64,000 bases of DNA from Mucilaginibacter sp. PPCGB 2223 (GCF_001705515.1 NZ_MDJS01000002.1:906907-970906); one strand, 5' to 3'; positions 51,575-61,236 are shown, counted from the stretch's first letter. Made by a program: numbers and translations. Notes: generated from the letters alone by a model not told the origin.

Positions 51575-52717
51575 TTGAATTACCTTAATTTTGATTACGG
51601 CAGCGATAATGCATGGCTGGATAGTGGCGAGGATGCCGTTAAAAAGGCCGAGGCAAATATGCATGCTATTCTGGATAATGCCGACTCGGGCTACGCCCTG
51701 TACGACGCTGATTTGAGGATAGTATCGTATAACTCGCTGGCACAAAAGTTTTCGCAGCTGCTGTATTCAAAAAACCTGAAGAAAGGTAACTACCTGTTAG
51801 ATTATTTTCCGCCCGAACGGCACCCCATCCTGCTGGATGTTACCCGCCGTGTGCTTGCCGGCGAAGAGATACAATACGAAATGCATTTTGACGGCCTGCC
51901 GGGGGGCGAGCGCTGGATGGATGTTAAATGGACAGGCGTAAAAAATGGTGAAGGCAACAAAAACCGTGGGTTTATCCTCATCAGTAAGGATATTACCCAG
52001 CGGAAGCAACTTGCCATTGAGCGCGAAAAAATGCTGAACGAACTCTCAAAAAATAATAAGGTGTTTGAGCAGTTTACGCATATCACATCACACAACCTTA
52101 ATGCGCCGGTGGCCAATATTATTACCCTGGCCGAAACTTTTAACGAACTGGATAACCAGGCCGAAAAAGACCTGTACATCGACTTTATCTTAACATCGGC
52201 AAAAAGCCTGCAGCAGGTTATTTTAGATATTAACCAGGTTTTGCATATCAGGCAGCATTTGGGCGAAGTGAAAGAGAACATCGAGCTGAAGGACCTGCTT
52301 AACAACATCAAAAGCATCATCAGTACCGATATTGCCCGCGAACGCGTAGCCATTAAACACTACTTTGCAACCACCCATGTTTTTGGCCCGCGCACCTATA
52401 TGCACAGTATTTTTTACAATTTAATATTAAACAGCATTAAATACCGCAGGCCGGGCGTAGCGCCGCAAATAACCATCGCTGCCCGTACTATCGAAAGCCA
52501 AGTAGTACTTACTTTTACCGATAACGGTAAGGGTATTGATATGAAAAGGCACGGCGATAAACTGTTTGGCCTGTACAATCGTTTTGATAGCCAGGTAGAA
52601 GGCCGCGGCCTTGGCTTGTTTATGGTAAAAACCCAGGTCGAAGAAATGGGCGGTACCATACATGTCGACAGCATAGTGGGCCAGGGAACCACCTTTACCG
52701 TGCAACTGCCCCTGTAG
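51575..52717 (+). CDS. PAS-domain sensor histidine kinase
   Basis: 380 residues with no membrane segment. A PAS domain covers ~25-150 (MHAILDNADSGYALYDADLRIVSYNSLAQ, GFILISKDITQRKQ). The dimerisation helix has the H-box HITSHNLNAPVANI. The HATPase_c domain is complete: NLILNSIKYR, DNGKGIDM and GRGLGLFMV. It is a soluble kinase, with no regulator gene adjacent. The start is TTG at 51575; the first in-frame ATG (codon 29) would cut into the PAS domain. Confidence 0.88.
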   Translation: MNYLNFDYGSDNAWLDSGEDAVKKAEANMHAILDNADSGYALYDADLRIVSYNSLAQKFSQLLYSKNLKKGNYLLDYFPPERHPILLDVTRRVLAGEEIQYEMHFDGLPGGERWMDVKWTGVKNGEGNKNRGFILISKDITQRKQLAIEREKMLNELSKNNKVFEQFTHITSHNLNAPVANIITLAETFNELDNQAEKDLYIDFILTSAKSLQQVILDINQVLHIRQHLGEVKENIELKDLLNNIKSIISTDIARERVAIKHYFATTHVFGPRTYMHSIFYNLILNSIKYRRPGVAPQITIAARTIESQVVLTFTDNGKGIDMKRHGDKLFGLYNRFDSQVEGRGLGLFMVKTQVEEMGGTIHVDSIVGQGTTFTVQLPL

Positions 52718-52726
52718 CCTGCCCGG

Positions 52727-53278
52727 TTAACTTTTGGCTTTTAGCTTGCTCACATCAACCCATACTTTTGCCGAGCGTTTGTTAAGGTAGGTAAACTGGA
52801 TGGCGAATTTTTTACCGTACTTGCGGATGAGCTGCGTGCGGTTTGACTTAAGCCAGTCGCAATAAAACGTTTGCGATTGCCCGGTTTCTATCACCTTGTC
52901 GGTATCGGTAACATCCTCACTTTCGTCGAACAGTGCTTTTGGCATATTTAAATGCCCGTTAATATACAGCTTAACAAATTTTGAGCCTTTGTAGGCGATA
53001 GGGTCGGGTACCGAAACTTTGCTGTTGTTGGTTATGGTAAGGGTAAATTTTACCACTTCGGCATAGGTGGTTTTGTTGTCTTTAAAATCGATGATCTCTT
53101 TATCCAGGTTGGCCGATGCGTTAAGCTGTATCGAATCTTTATAAGTGCCGGCCTTATGGGTAACGGTAACCCGTTTAAGTTTGTGTGGTTTGCTTTGAGC
53201 AGAGGTATTATTAACCATCAGGGTGTTTGATAAACCAATGGTTAATAAAATATAGTAAAAGTATTTTGGGGTTTTCAT
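52727..53278 (-). CDS. Secreted protein, unknown function
   Basis: 183 residues. A signal peptide ends at NTSAQ (~28). The body is beta-rich with VVKFTLTITNNSKVSVPDPIAYKG, a fold-like pattern of small Ig/beta-sandwich domains, and a conserved-looking FYCDW. It is convergent with the kinase at 9 nt. The family is unknown. Confidence 0.72.
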   Translation of the reverse strand: MKTPKYFYYILLTIGLSNTLMVNNTSAQSKPHKLKRVTVTHKAGTYKDSIQLNASANLDKEIIDFKDNKTTYAEVVKFTLTITNNSKVSVPDPIAYKGSKFVKLYINGHLNMPKALFDESEDVTDTDKVIETGQSQTFYCDWLKSNRTQLIRKYGKKFAIQFTYLNKRSAKVWVDVSKLKAKS

Positions 53279-53507
53279 AGCCAGATATTTATATCATAAA
53301 GCACTAAATTATGTTTTATGTTTTAATTATTATATTGACTGCTACGATGCCGTAAAGTTTATTTTGATGAACCGGGGAGTGCCCCTTATCAGCTGTGTGT
53401 TGCCGCTAACTGATTGTAAACGTGGCGATGGAGGCCGGAAAAAAATAGTCGGGATGAATATGGAGATTATGAGCTGTACATTGAATGGCAGGTATCTGCA
53501 TCAACTA

Positions 53508-53954
53508 TCACCCGGCATTATAATCACCATAAACCCTGTCGTTCTCAAGGTTGGGTTTAAGCTTAAAGGCGATGATGGCTATCACGATGAACAACGCGTG
53601 GGTGAGCGGCTGTACCAGGTCGATCACGTTAAAACCCAAAAAATAGCTCACATTATAAAAAAGCCAGAAGATAACCGGCGAAAACGCCAGGAAAGTACCT
53701 GTTACGCCAAGGATGAATTTTTTACTGGCAAAAAACTGGGGGCTGGCATTTACATACCTGGTAATAAAATAAAAACACAGCCAGATAGGGATAGTTAATG
53801 CCAGGCTGATGAGCAGGTCCATTTGTAACGATTGCCATACATCGCGGTAGCGTGCATTAAGCAATTGGGTGTCAATTACAATAATGATGCCGGGCGATAG
53901 TACTGCGCTGGTCAGGCAAACCTTTAACGAGTAGGAAAGGTTATTACCAATCAT
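53508..53954 (-). CDS. Four-helix membrane protein, unknown function
   Basis: 148 residues with four membrane segments: ~10-28, 44-65, 80-102 and 115-135. Short loops and no soluble domain. It stands alone between AT-rich spacers of about 230 nt each. A small transport or channel-like protein is possible, with no motif to narrow it down. Confidence 0.68.
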   Translation of the reverse strand: MIGNNLSYSLKVCLTSAVLSPGIIIVIDTQLLNARYRDVWQSLQMDLLISLALTIPIWLCFYFITRYVNASPQFFASKKFILGVTGTFLAFSPVIFWLFYNVSYFLGFNVIDLVQPLTHALFIVIAIIAFKLKPNLENDRVYGDYNAG

Positions 53955-54182
53955 TTTTTTGTTTTGTGCCGTTTACAGCATTGCGCTGCCACTGCGTTGT
54001 TTAATCTGGTTAGTTTAAGTTTAATCGGTGCCTTGGTTTGTATGGCGATTAGGGCCGGCATACAAATACCGCATACAAGTTAAAAACTTTTTTTGGGAAA
54101 ATAAATGGCCAATTAAAATTAGTTACAGCATTTAAAATTTGTGTAATTTGGTACTTTTTAAAACCCAATAGTTAACTATCAC

Positions 54183-54905
54183 ATGGTACATGCTTTTCGT
54201 GTAGGTATTTTGAATTTTTTGCGCGAGCATAATGCTACTACCGCTGTTATCGATATTAAAAATCCCTTTTTAACTGAGCTGAACACCATCGATAAGCGCA
54301 AGGCGTTTAAACAGGCGCTCGATACCTTATCGAACGAGAAGATGATTGTGGTGAGCGGATCGTACGATTTTTTGAACTGGAAACTGATAAACGGCCTGTA
54401 CCCGATAGATGATAAGATCATCGAAGCCAAAATTACGGCCAAAGGCTTAAGTTACCAAGCCCCGGCCGAGGTTAACGATAAGGTTGCCGAACCCGACGAA
54501 CCGCTCGACCTGCCTTTACCGCCGCCTGTTAAGGCCATTAGCAGTTGGTTTGGCGGAGGCACCAAAGAGGTTACCGAGCAACGCCTGAAACGCAAGATGA
54601 AGAAGATGGGCGCCAAAGACAGCCATCTCGACTTTCAAAAACCATCCGACGAGCCTCAGTATCAAACCAAACACGTACCCGCGGTGGTAAACCCCTTTGT
54701 TGATGACAGCTTTGATAACCACGAAAACGACGAGATCGAAACAACAGCGACCGATGAACCGGGCCTGCGCATATCGTTACAGGGCAAATCAGCAACCAAC
54801 AGCAAAAAAAACAAAAGCATCAACAAGGTGCTTAAATGGGTGGTGATAGTTGTGAGCATTATACTGGTTATTTTAATAGCCATGATATTTAAATCAAACA
54901 GTTGA
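54183..54905 (+). CDS. Tail-anchored protein with winged-helix-like N-terminus
   Basis: 240 residues. Residues 1-95 are compact alpha/beta (MVHAFRVGILNFLREHNATTAV, KQALDTLSNEKMIVVSGSYDF), like a winged-helix domain. A long polar linker with PLDLPLPPPVK follows. The last ~25 residues are a membrane helix (VVIVVSIILVILIAMIF). This plan suggests a cytoplasmic domain held at the inner membrane. The next two genes follow closely (3 and 26 nt), probably one operon. The winged-helix call is by shape only. Confidence 0.7.
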   Translation: MVHAFRVGILNFLREHNATTAVIDIKNPFLTELNTIDKRKAFKQALDTLSNEKMIVVSGSYDFLNWKLINGLYPIDDKIIEAKITAKGLSYQAPAEVNDKVAEPDEPLDLPLPPPVKAISSWFGGGTKEVTEQRLKRKMKKMGAKDSHLDFQKPSDEPQYQTKHVPAVVNPFVDDSFDNHENDEIETTATDEPGLRISLQGKSATNSKKNKSINKVLKWVVIVVSIILVILIAMIFKSNS

Positions 54906-54908
54906 ACA

Positions 54909-55112
54909 ATGGCCACGATACCGCCGCATATCGGGTTGATTGCAGGGCAACTGCTGCCAAAGTTTATCCCCAAAAACGAAAACGAAACAACGCTAACCTT
55001 CCAATTTACTGTTGCGCCAAGCAGTACCTACCGGGTAAATTATCACAAAACCCAGGTTAAAGGTAAAGCGGTGTGGCAATTGGTGGGTTGCGAAGAAGTG
55101 GATGCCGACTAA
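54909..55112 (+). CDS. Small basic protein
   Basis: 67 residues. MATIPPHIGLIAGQLLPKFIPKNENETTLTFQF precedes VNYHKTQVKGKAVWQLVGCEEVD. Compact, beta-like, with no signal. It starts 3 nt after the previous stop and is followed by the lipoprotein gene 26 nt later. The family is unknown. Confidence 0.55.
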   Translation: MATIPPHIGLIAGQLLPKFIPKNENETTLTFQFTVAPSSTYRVNYHKTQVKGKAVWQLVGCEEVDAD

Positions 55113-55138
55113 AAGTACGTTTGTATATTGAGGGTCTG

Positions 55139-55786
55139 ATGAAAAACATAGCTGTTATATTGTTCTGTGTGTTTCTGGCGGCATGTGCAGGCAATGATCG
55201 CGGACCGGTGATCAAACCTGCAAAAAGCATAACCGATAGTATCGATAAAACCTTTGATACCAATAATAAGGATAGCGTTGCCGAACCCGACCCATCGCCG
55301 GCCGAAATATTGAAGGAGTGCCTGGCTAATTACAAAACAGTTACCGTTGTTGATACCACACTTGCAACCGATAGCGGGGCCCTGCACATCCGCCTCAAAC
55401 ATTATTGCGCCTACGACAGCGGTATCATCCTGCCCGAAAAGTACACCAATATGTTTGGCCTTAAAAGCTTTGCCGCAAATAATTTTGTTACCGATGTTTT
55501 ACTGAGCCGTAACTTTAAACCTGTTTATGCGGGCCGTATTTCGCGTAACGATTTTTTGCCCCTGGCCGATGAATCGCTGAAAAACTACGGCGCGTTATTG
55601 TTTATGAGCCATAAGGTGCAACTATCGCGCTCGCGGCTGGGTTTTGTTATCAGCTATAGTTTTACCATACCGCTAACCGATGTTGGCCGGAACGTTGCCA
55701 TTGCTATCGAACCTACAGGCGCCAGGCAGGTATTTGATAGTTATGGCTTTAAAGCCGAGAGGGCATACCCGGATACGATCAAATAA
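55139..55786 (+). CDS. Lipoprotein, unknown function
   Basis: 215 residues from ATG 55139; a longer frame upstream overlaps the preceding gene and lacks a signal. Lipobox LAACAG (Cys ~16). The mature part has a polar linker, then a beta/alpha domain with KHYCAYDSGIILPEKYTNMFGLKSF and LGFVISYSFTIPLTDVGRN. Last gene of a probable three-gene operon. Confidence 0.72.
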   Translation: MKNIAVILFCVFLAACAGNDRGPVIKPAKSITDSIDKTFDTNNKDSVAEPDPSPAEILKECLANYKTVTVVDTTLATDSGALHIRLKHYCAYDSGIILPEKYTNMFGLKSFAANNFVTDVLLSRNFKPVYAGRISRNDFLPLADESLKNYGALLFMSHKVQLSRSRLGFVISYSFTIPLTDVGRNVAIAIEPTGARQVFDSYGFKAERAYPDTIK

Positions 55787-55936
55787 AAGCATTCAGGCAG
55801 CAAATACGCCCGACAAAATAATTTACTCTTTAGCCAATCTTGATCATTGCTGGTTAGGTGATATTATCGAAATTAGCCTTGCGCGATGACGCCTTGCCTT
55901 TAACCAATTATTTATTACCACGATCCTTTTTTAACG

Positions 55937-57616
55937 ATGAAAAAACTAACCCTGCTTTTTGCCGCCCTGCTGTTGCTTGGTAAAACCATCCTGGCGCAGC
56001 AGCCCGAAACCGAAGCTCACCGCCGCCAGCGCATGCAATGGTGGAACGAGGCCCGTTTTGGCATGTTTATCCACTGGGGCATATACTCGGTACCCGCCGG
56101 TACTTACGATGGTAAACAAATACCCGGCATTGGCGAGTGGATAATGAACAAGGGCAAAATACCCATGGCCGTTTACCGGCAATATGCCAAACAGTTTAAC
56201 CCTGTAAAGTTTAACGCCGAAACCGTTGTTAAACTGGCCAAGGCGGCGGGCATGCGCTACATCGTTATCACGAGCAAGCACCACGATGGTTTTGCCATGT
56301 TTAAAAGCGATGCCAGCAATTTTAACATTGTTAATGCCACACCGTTTAAGCGCGATGTAATTGCCGAAATGGCCGCAGCCTGTAAAAAATACGGTATAAA
56401 ATTTGGCCTGTACTACTCGCAGGATCAGGATTGGAACCACCCCGGTGGCGGCGCCTACGGCGGTTATTGGGATAAGGCGCAGGAAGGCAGCTTTGATAAA
56501 TACATCGATGATATTGCCGTACCGCAAATGAAAGAGATACTAACCAAATACGGCCCGATATCGGTTTTATGGTTTGATACCCCGGCACAGATGAACCACG
56601 ATAACGCCGCTAAAATTTATGATCTGCTTAAGCTGCAACCCAATATTATTTACAACAACCGTTTGGGCGGCGGCTTTGGCGGCGACCTTGAAACACCCGA
56701 GCAGTACATCCCGGCAACGGGCCTGCCCGGCAAAAACTGGGAAAGCTGCATGACCATGAACGATACCTGGGGCTATAAAAGCTACGATCATAACTGGAAA
56801 AGTACCCGTACCCTGATACAAAACTTGGTGGATATTGCCAGCAAAGGCGGCAACTACCTGCTTAATATTGGCCCTACCAGCGAGGGTTTGGTACCCGATG
56901 CTTCGGTTGAGCGCCTGCAGCAAATTGGCCGTTGGATGGATGTTAACGGCGAGGCCATACACGGCACCACTAACGGTCCGTTTAGTTATTTAAGCTGGGG
57001 CCGCAGTACACGCAAGGGGCAAACCCTGTACCTGCATGTATTTAACTGGCCAAAAAACGGCGTGCTTAACGTTCCGCTTAAAAACCAAATTAGCAAAGCT
57101 ACATTGCTGGCCAACGGCAAGCCTGTTAAATATAAAACTACCGGCGAGGGTTTAACGCTAACACTGCCTTTGGCCGCGCCCGATAGCATTGCCAGCGTTA
57201 TAGCGCTGCAGTTTGTGGGCGAGCCTGTAGTACCTGCGATACCATCTGTCGGTAAAACGGCCAGCGCATCGGGCGAGTTGGGCGACGATAATGCCGCCAA
57301 AGCTATCGACGGATTAACCGAAACCGCCTGGCACGCCGCCGCTGCCGATACCACGGCCTGGCTGCAGGTCGACCTGGGCCGGGCCTGCAAAATATGCGCC
57401 CTGGCCTTGCAGGAAGATAAAAACGCTGTTAAAGAGTTTAAGCTCGAGTACCAGGATGCCGGCCAATGGAAAACCATTTTGAGCGGCGGCAAAATAGGCC
57501 GGGGAGTGCTAAAACCATTTGCGCCGGTAACAGCAAGGGTGTTCAGATTAAACATTAGCCATGCCGCGCCGGGCATAGGTATTAAGGAGATGACGTTATT
57601 TACTGAGGAGTTTTAA
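55937..57616 (+). CDS. Alpha-L-fucosidase (GH29) with C-terminal discoidin domain
   Basis: 559 residues. A signal peptide ends at ILAQ (~20). The GH29 barrel covers ~25-420: FGMFIHWG (41-48), KHHDGF (114-119), nucleophile Asp214 in LWFDTP, and a probable acid/base Glu in ETPEQY. Residues ~430-559 form an F5/8 type C (discoidin) domain with AIDGLTETAWHA and WLQVDLG, likely for glycan binding. The enzyme removes alpha-linked L-fucose from glycans in the periplasm or at the surface. It has no SusCD pair or other sugar genes next to it. Confidence 0.95.
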   Translation: MKKLTLLFAALLLLGKTILAQQPETEAHRRQRMQWWNEARFGMFIHWGIYSVPAGTYDGKQIPGIGEWIMNKGKIPMAVYRQYAKQFNPVKFNAETVVKLAKAAGMRYIVITSKHHDGFAMFKSDASNFNIVNATPFKRDVIAEMAAACKKYGIKFGLYYSQDQDWNHPGGGAYGGYWDKAQEGSFDKYIDDIAVPQMKEILTKYGPISVLWFDTPAQMNHDNAAKIYDLLKLQPNIIYNNRLGGGFGGDLETPEQYIPATGLPGKNWESCMTMNDTWGYKSYDHNWKSTRTLIQNLVDIASKGGNYLLNIGPTSEGLVPDASVERLQQIGRWMDVNGEAIHGTTNGPFSYLSWGRSTRKGQTLYLHVFNWPKNGVLNVPLKNQISKATLLANGKPVKYKTTGEGLTLTLPLAAPDSIASVIALQFVGEPVVPAIPSVGKTASASGELGDDNAAKAIDGLTETAWHAAAADTTAWLQVDLGRACKICALALQEDKNAVKEFKLEYQDAGQWKTILSGGKIGRGVLKPFAPVTARVFRLNISHAAPGIGIKEMTLFTEEF

Positions 57617-57764
57617 GGGGCAGCCTTGAGTCCGGAGTCAGAAAGTCGGCGGCAGCGGTTTGTTATAAGCCGAATAAATTTTGCTAATCGGCTCCTATGT
57701 TTCGGCGGTTGGTAATTGTACAACTGTAAAAGCATTCTTTATCAAAAAATGCTATATTTAATTG
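57617..57764. other. Spacer with a single AGTCCGGA word arm
   Basis: The first 50 nt hold GAGTCCGGAGTCAGAAAGTCGG, shown here in parts as GTCCGGAGTC and AGAAAGTCGG, the same words as in the prophage hairpins at 34730 and 35959, but with no paired arm. The words therefore are not confined to the phage block. The rest holds nothing notable. Confidence 0.5.
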
Positions 57765-58364
57765 ATGAATAAATACCTGAACACACTGTTGCTTTTACCG
57801 TTGCTCATCATCGGGCAATTACATGTTAAACCCGCTGCCGACGTTGTAAATTATTATGGTACACCAACCGATATCATATTTAACAACACCAAATTTACCT
57901 TAACCTGGAGCAGCCACCCCAACGACACCTATTACAAGCAGGAATATATTACGCATGGCGATGCTGTTGAGCATTTTAAAGATATGGTGCTGGTTGATTT
58001 TATAATTACCGATCTCACTGTTAAAGATGCGGCCCAGGCGCAGGTGAATAACATCCTGGAAAGAAAAAAAACCGACAAGGTTTGTAATTACCAGATCATA
58101 AAAAACGAGCAGACCGGTGAGTACATTCTTGATTTTATTATGAGCGAAAGCACGGGCGATGATCTGAGTGTTATAGAATGGAGCGGATATCATTACAAAC
58201 CTTACACCGATAAAGCCGGTCACAAAGGCGTATTGCTGTTCGGTATCAGCCATCGTGCTTATGGCGATGATACGATGAACTTTTTAAAAACTTTAAAAAC
58301 GTACCGCGGCGATGTTTTAAAGGCGCTGGTGGCTTACCAGGTACCCGAAATCCAAATCCAGTAA
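57765..58364 (+). CDS. Secreted protein, unknown function
   Basis: 199 residues from ATG 57765. An N-terminal hydrophobic segment (NTLLLLPLLIIGQLH) may be a signal peptide. Mixed alpha/beta, with YYKQEYITHGDAVEHFKDMVLVDFIITDLTVKDAAQAQV and a C-terminal helix. No motif is recognised. A strong bidirectional terminator follows. Confidence 0.7.
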   Translation: MNKYLNTLLLLPLLIIGQLHVKPAADVVNYYGTPTDIIFNNTKFTLTWSSHPNDTYYKQEYITHGDAVEHFKDMVLVDFIITDLTVKDAAQAQVNNILERKKTDKVCNYQIIKNEQTGEYILDFIMSESTGDDLSVIEWSGYHYKPYTDKAGHKGVLLFGISHRAYGDDTMNFLKTLKTYRGDVLKALVAYQVPEIQIQ

Positions 58365-58410
58365 AACGATAGTTTTTCTTTCGTAGTTATTGGCGATATG
58401 GCCCCGGCAA

Positions 58411-58452
58411 AACAAAAACGGCGCCCGTATCTATACGGGCGCCGTTTTTGTT
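58411..58452. terminator. Bidirectional terminator
   Basis: A 19-bp perfect stem (AACAAAAACGGCGCCCGTA and its complement) with a TCTA loop and A/T tracts on both sides. It lies between convergent genes ending at 58364 and 58462. Confidence 0.92.
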
Positions 58453-58461
58453 ATCAATAGA

Positions 58462-58998
58462 TTAAGATGGGAATTCGGGATAAATGCCATTTAAGCAAAT
58501 AAGATAATTAACCGGCAAATACGGCTGGCGGTTTTCGTGTGCCTGGTTCCCGCCAGAGCTTGTAAGTGCGCCGGCCGCGATACTGGCCGTTTTTACCCCC
58601 GTAATATTTGTAGGCACATACGCATAAGTGGTGTTTGGCTGTGGTTCGGCTAAAAACGAGCCGCTTGGCGATTGCGTTGTTGCCGGTGTTGCGCCAACGG
58701 TAAAGCTATGCGTGTGTGTCACGATGTTGTCCTGGGCCAGGGTAACCGTTTCGGTACCGCCGTGTGAACCCAGTGTATAAACCGTTTTACTTAAAGCGGT
58801 ACCCTGGCTTACTATGGCACGGCCGCGCAGATCGGGCAGGCCAAATGTAGATACGCCGTCGCCGCCGTAAGTAGTGCCAATTAACGAAAACAATGCCGGG
58901 TATTGCTGTATGCTCACGGTCGAACCATCGCAAGCGTGCCAGTTTACGGGTATTTTAGGGCCGGCAAAAAATCTGATCTCTCCTGTAATCGGATCCAT
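58462..58998 (-). CDS. Tail-collar (MdpB-like) protein 3
   Basis: 178 residues. It starts MDPITGEIRFFAGPKIPVNWHACDG, the phage tail-collar signature, then LFSLIGTTYGGDGVSTFGLPDLRGRAIV. The same layout is in the two genes upstream, MDPFVGEIRTF and MDAFISEIRIF. The family (microcystin-dependent-protein-like) is widespread in non-phage loci with an unclear function. It is the last gene of a three-gene operon. The sequence differs enough for distinct roles. Confidence 0.88.
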   Translation of the reverse strand: MDPITGEIRFFAGPKIPVNWHACDGSTVSIQQYPALFSLIGTTYGGDGVSTFGLPDLRGRAIVSQGTALSKTVYTLGSHGGTETVTLAQDNIVTHTHSFTVGATPATTQSPSGSFLAEPQPNTTYAYVPTNITGVKTASIAAGALTSSGGNQAHENRQPYLPVNYLICLNGIYPEFPS

Positions 58999-59019
58999 AA
59001 TTTTAAATATTTAAAGTTT

Positions 59020-59592
59020 TTAATTACGTGGTGGAAAATTACCCAAGGTGGCTATACAAACGTTCATGGTAAGGTATGGCGACATATTATTATGTGCCGC
59101 GCCCGCACCATCGGTGCCGATAGTTGCAGCTGGGAGCACAACCGGGTTTGCCGGTGCGGGCGGGTTTGAGCCTGTCGCAGCCGGTGCATAACCGTTAATA
59201 GCTACCAGCGGGGTTGCCGCAGTTGTCTGGTGAAGCGCCAGGGGCGACAGGTATGAAGCGGCAGGCTGTACGTTAGCTGTCGGCACATTGGTGTTAACAA
59301 TCACGTAATGCGCGTGCGCAGGGGTGGTGGCTGTCGTCAGGGCCACTGTTTCAGTGCCGCCTGTAGCGCCTAATTTATAGCTTGTTCGGTTTAAATAGTC
59401 GGCAACAACGGTGGCGCCCTGTAGGTTTGGCAGGTTAAAGGTATTTACGCCATCGCCGCCAAAATAGGTACCGATAAGGGCGTAAAGAGCTGCGTATTGC
59501 TTAATTTGCAGGCTTTGCCCGTTGCATGCCATCCAGCCGTTAGGTATTTTACCGAAGGAGAATGTTCTTATCTCTCCAACAAATGGGTCCAT
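59020..59592 (-). CDS. Tail-collar (MdpB-like) protein 2
   Basis: 190 residues with the collar motif IPNGWMACNGQSLQIKQYAALYALIGTYFGGDGVNTFNLPNLQG. The C-terminal half is Thr/Ala/Pro-rich, and HNNMSPYLTMNVCIA is shared with its neighbours. Only 21 nt separate it from gene 3 and 30 nt from gene 1. Confidence 0.88.
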   Translation of the reverse strand: MDPFVGEIRTFSFGKIPNGWMACNGQSLQIKQYAALYALIGTYFGGDGVNTFNLPNLQGATVVADYLNRTSYKLGATGGTETVALTTATTPAHAHYVIVNTNVPTANVQPAASYLSPLALHQTTAATPLVAINGYAPAATGSNPPAPANPVVLPAATIGTDGAGAAHNNMSPYLTMNVCIATLGNFPPRN

Positions 59593-59622
59593 AGTTTTTT
59601 TGTTTAATGATGAGTGAGATTT

Positions 59623-60192
59623 TTAATTCGAAACCGGGTATTCGCCATCGTAGTTAATAAAAAAACCCATGGCTACAAAAGGCATCAGGTTATTGTGCGG
59701 CCCGCCGGTGCCTGCATATATGCCTAACGCACTGGTGTTGAGCGAAGCCTGAATATTACCGGTTGGCTGCACGTTAAACGCTGTGCCAAGTACATTGGTG
59801 GCCGATGCATACGGCCTTGAGAAATAGGTATTGGCTTTAGGTGTATTTGATGATTGTGCCGGTATAGGATTATTCGAAAAGTTGAACGTATGCGTATGAT
59901 TGGGCATCTGGCTCTCGGTTAATGTTACCGCTGCTATACCCCCCGGCTTGGCCAGTTGGTATACGGTACCGGTTACAGCCGTACCGGTGCCTACGGCCAT
60001 ATTGGCCGTACCATTAACATTAAAATTGGGCACGCAAAAGGTTTGTGGCGCTGTGCCGCCGTACATATTACCGATCAAAGAATAAAGCGCCTGGTACTGC
60101 CCCACGTTTAACTCGCGCCCATCGCAGGGTATCCAACCAACCGGATTGTACGTAAAAGGGAATATCCTTATCTCGCTGATAAAAGCATCCAT
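59623..60192 (-). CDS. Tail-collar (MdpB-like) protein 1
   Basis: 189 residues. MDAFISEIRIFPFTYNPVGWIPCDGRELNVGQYQALYSLIGNMYGG is the collar start, and HNNLMPFVAMGFFINYDG the shared end. First gene of the tandem set, which suggests duplication and divergence. No other phage gene is near, so the set is probably a host function rather than a prophage remnant. Confidence 0.88.
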   Translation of the reverse strand: MDAFISEIRIFPFTYNPVGWIPCDGRELNVGQYQALYSLIGNMYGGTAPQTFCVPNFNVNGTANMAVGTGTAVTGTVYQLAKPGGIAAVTLTESQMPNHTHTFNFSNNPIPAQSSNTPKANTYFSRPYASATNVLGTAFNVQPTGNIQASLNTSALGIYAGTGGPHNNLMPFVAMGFFINYDGEYPVSN

Positions 60193-60506
60193 AAAAATTG
60201 TGTTTTTTTGAAAAATTGCAGATTTAATTGATAAATAAAGGTTTGCAGCTTAAAGCCGCCGTAACTGGTTAAATTAAAGAGTGGCCTTCCCCATAAGCAT
60301 TGGTTTAATATTTTACATACCTAAAATACTTCTTTAAATATAAAACACAATAAAAAATATTATTTTACTATATATGAAAAAAAATATCTCCGGAATTAAA
60401 AAAATACAAATACCCTGTTTGTCATCAGTAAGGGCATATAACGTTTTCAGCATCGCGATATGTTACACGGCTGCACAGGGCTTAACCTTGTGGCTGGCAC
60501 TGCCGG
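60193..60506. other. AT-rich intergenic region upstream of the collar operon
   Basis: About 314 nt, mostly AT-rich, that must carry the collar-operon promoter. A 94-codon frame on the plus strand (60374-60658) overlaps the GyrI-like gene antisense and I do not call it. Confidence 0.45.
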
Positions 60507-61049
60507 TTATTTTGCCCTTACAGGGATCCATATCTCTTCTTCGGATGCCGCGTCCTCGCCTTTATACTTATCGCCCATCACCGCAAAATGTGGCCGGTCA
60601 TCAAGCATATAGCCCGATGCGGGCAGCCAGTTTAAAAAAATATAGTTATAGGTTTTAGCGCCCAAGCTTGCCGGGCCGGTATGTAAAAACACGGCGTATT
60701 GACCTTCGAAAGGTAAAGTTTGCATACCGGCGGGTATATCGCTAACAGCGGATACCTCAACAGCGGCCCACTTATCGAAGGTATTGGCAGGGTTAAAATT
60801 GTTATAGTACCCGGGCGGATAAACCTCGGCCGAATAGCGGTTGGCGCCCACGCGGTTTTTAACTTCGCCGAGCCGCGGCATAAAGCTGCGCCATAGTGCA
60901 GGCGTTTGGATATTGGCGAACGACATAGGCATGCTCATGCCAATCAGTGTTTTGGGTGCTGGCGTTTCAATACGCAGGTACATACGTGGCGGTACCCGGC
61001 CTGGATGACGGGCGGTTGTAAATATAGTTTTTTTGTAAGTGATGGCCAT
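60507..61049 (-). CDS. GyrI-like/AraC effector-binding-domain protein
   Basis: 180 residues from ATG 61049 (MAITYKK). It is a stand-alone effector-binding (GyrI-like) domain: LPFEGQYAVFLHTGPASLGAKTYNYIFLNWLPASGYMLDDRPHF is the core of the fold, which binds small hydrophobic or cationic ligands. No HTH domain is attached. It probably binds a ligand or interacts with another protein. It stands next to the collar operon on the same strand. Confidence 0.85.
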   Translation of the reverse strand: MAITYKKTIFTTARHPGRVPPRMYLRIETPAPKTLIGMSMPMSFANIQTPALWRSFMPRLGEVKNRVGANRYSAEVYPPGYYNNFNPANTFDKWAAVEVSAVSDIPAGMQTLPFEGQYAVFLHTGPASLGAKTYNYIFLNWLPASGYMLDDRPHFAVMGDKYKGEDAASEEEIWIPVRAK

Positions 61050-61236
61050 GTGCAAAAAATAATATTGGTTAATTTACTGTTATATGGCTTTATGTGCTCG
61101 TTTTTTGGCTTTGGGGTGCGTTTTTTAACTTAAAGAAAAAATAACTGCAAAAAGGGAAACTCTTTTATCTGCAGCTCCGTATACAACTGTATACAGCTAC
61201 CGCAGGGATTAATATTAATATTAAAATTTAAGAGCC

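Noticed and set aside
53364..53798. 144-codon plus-strand frame
   Set aside because: It overlaps the four-helix membrane protein antisense, and that strand has the better protein pattern.
58462..60192. Second prophage around the tail-collar genes
   Set aside because: No other phage gene is present; the three genes look like a host family.
60374..60658. 94-codon plus-strand frame
   Set aside because: Overlaps the GyrI-like gene antisense and has no domain or signal.
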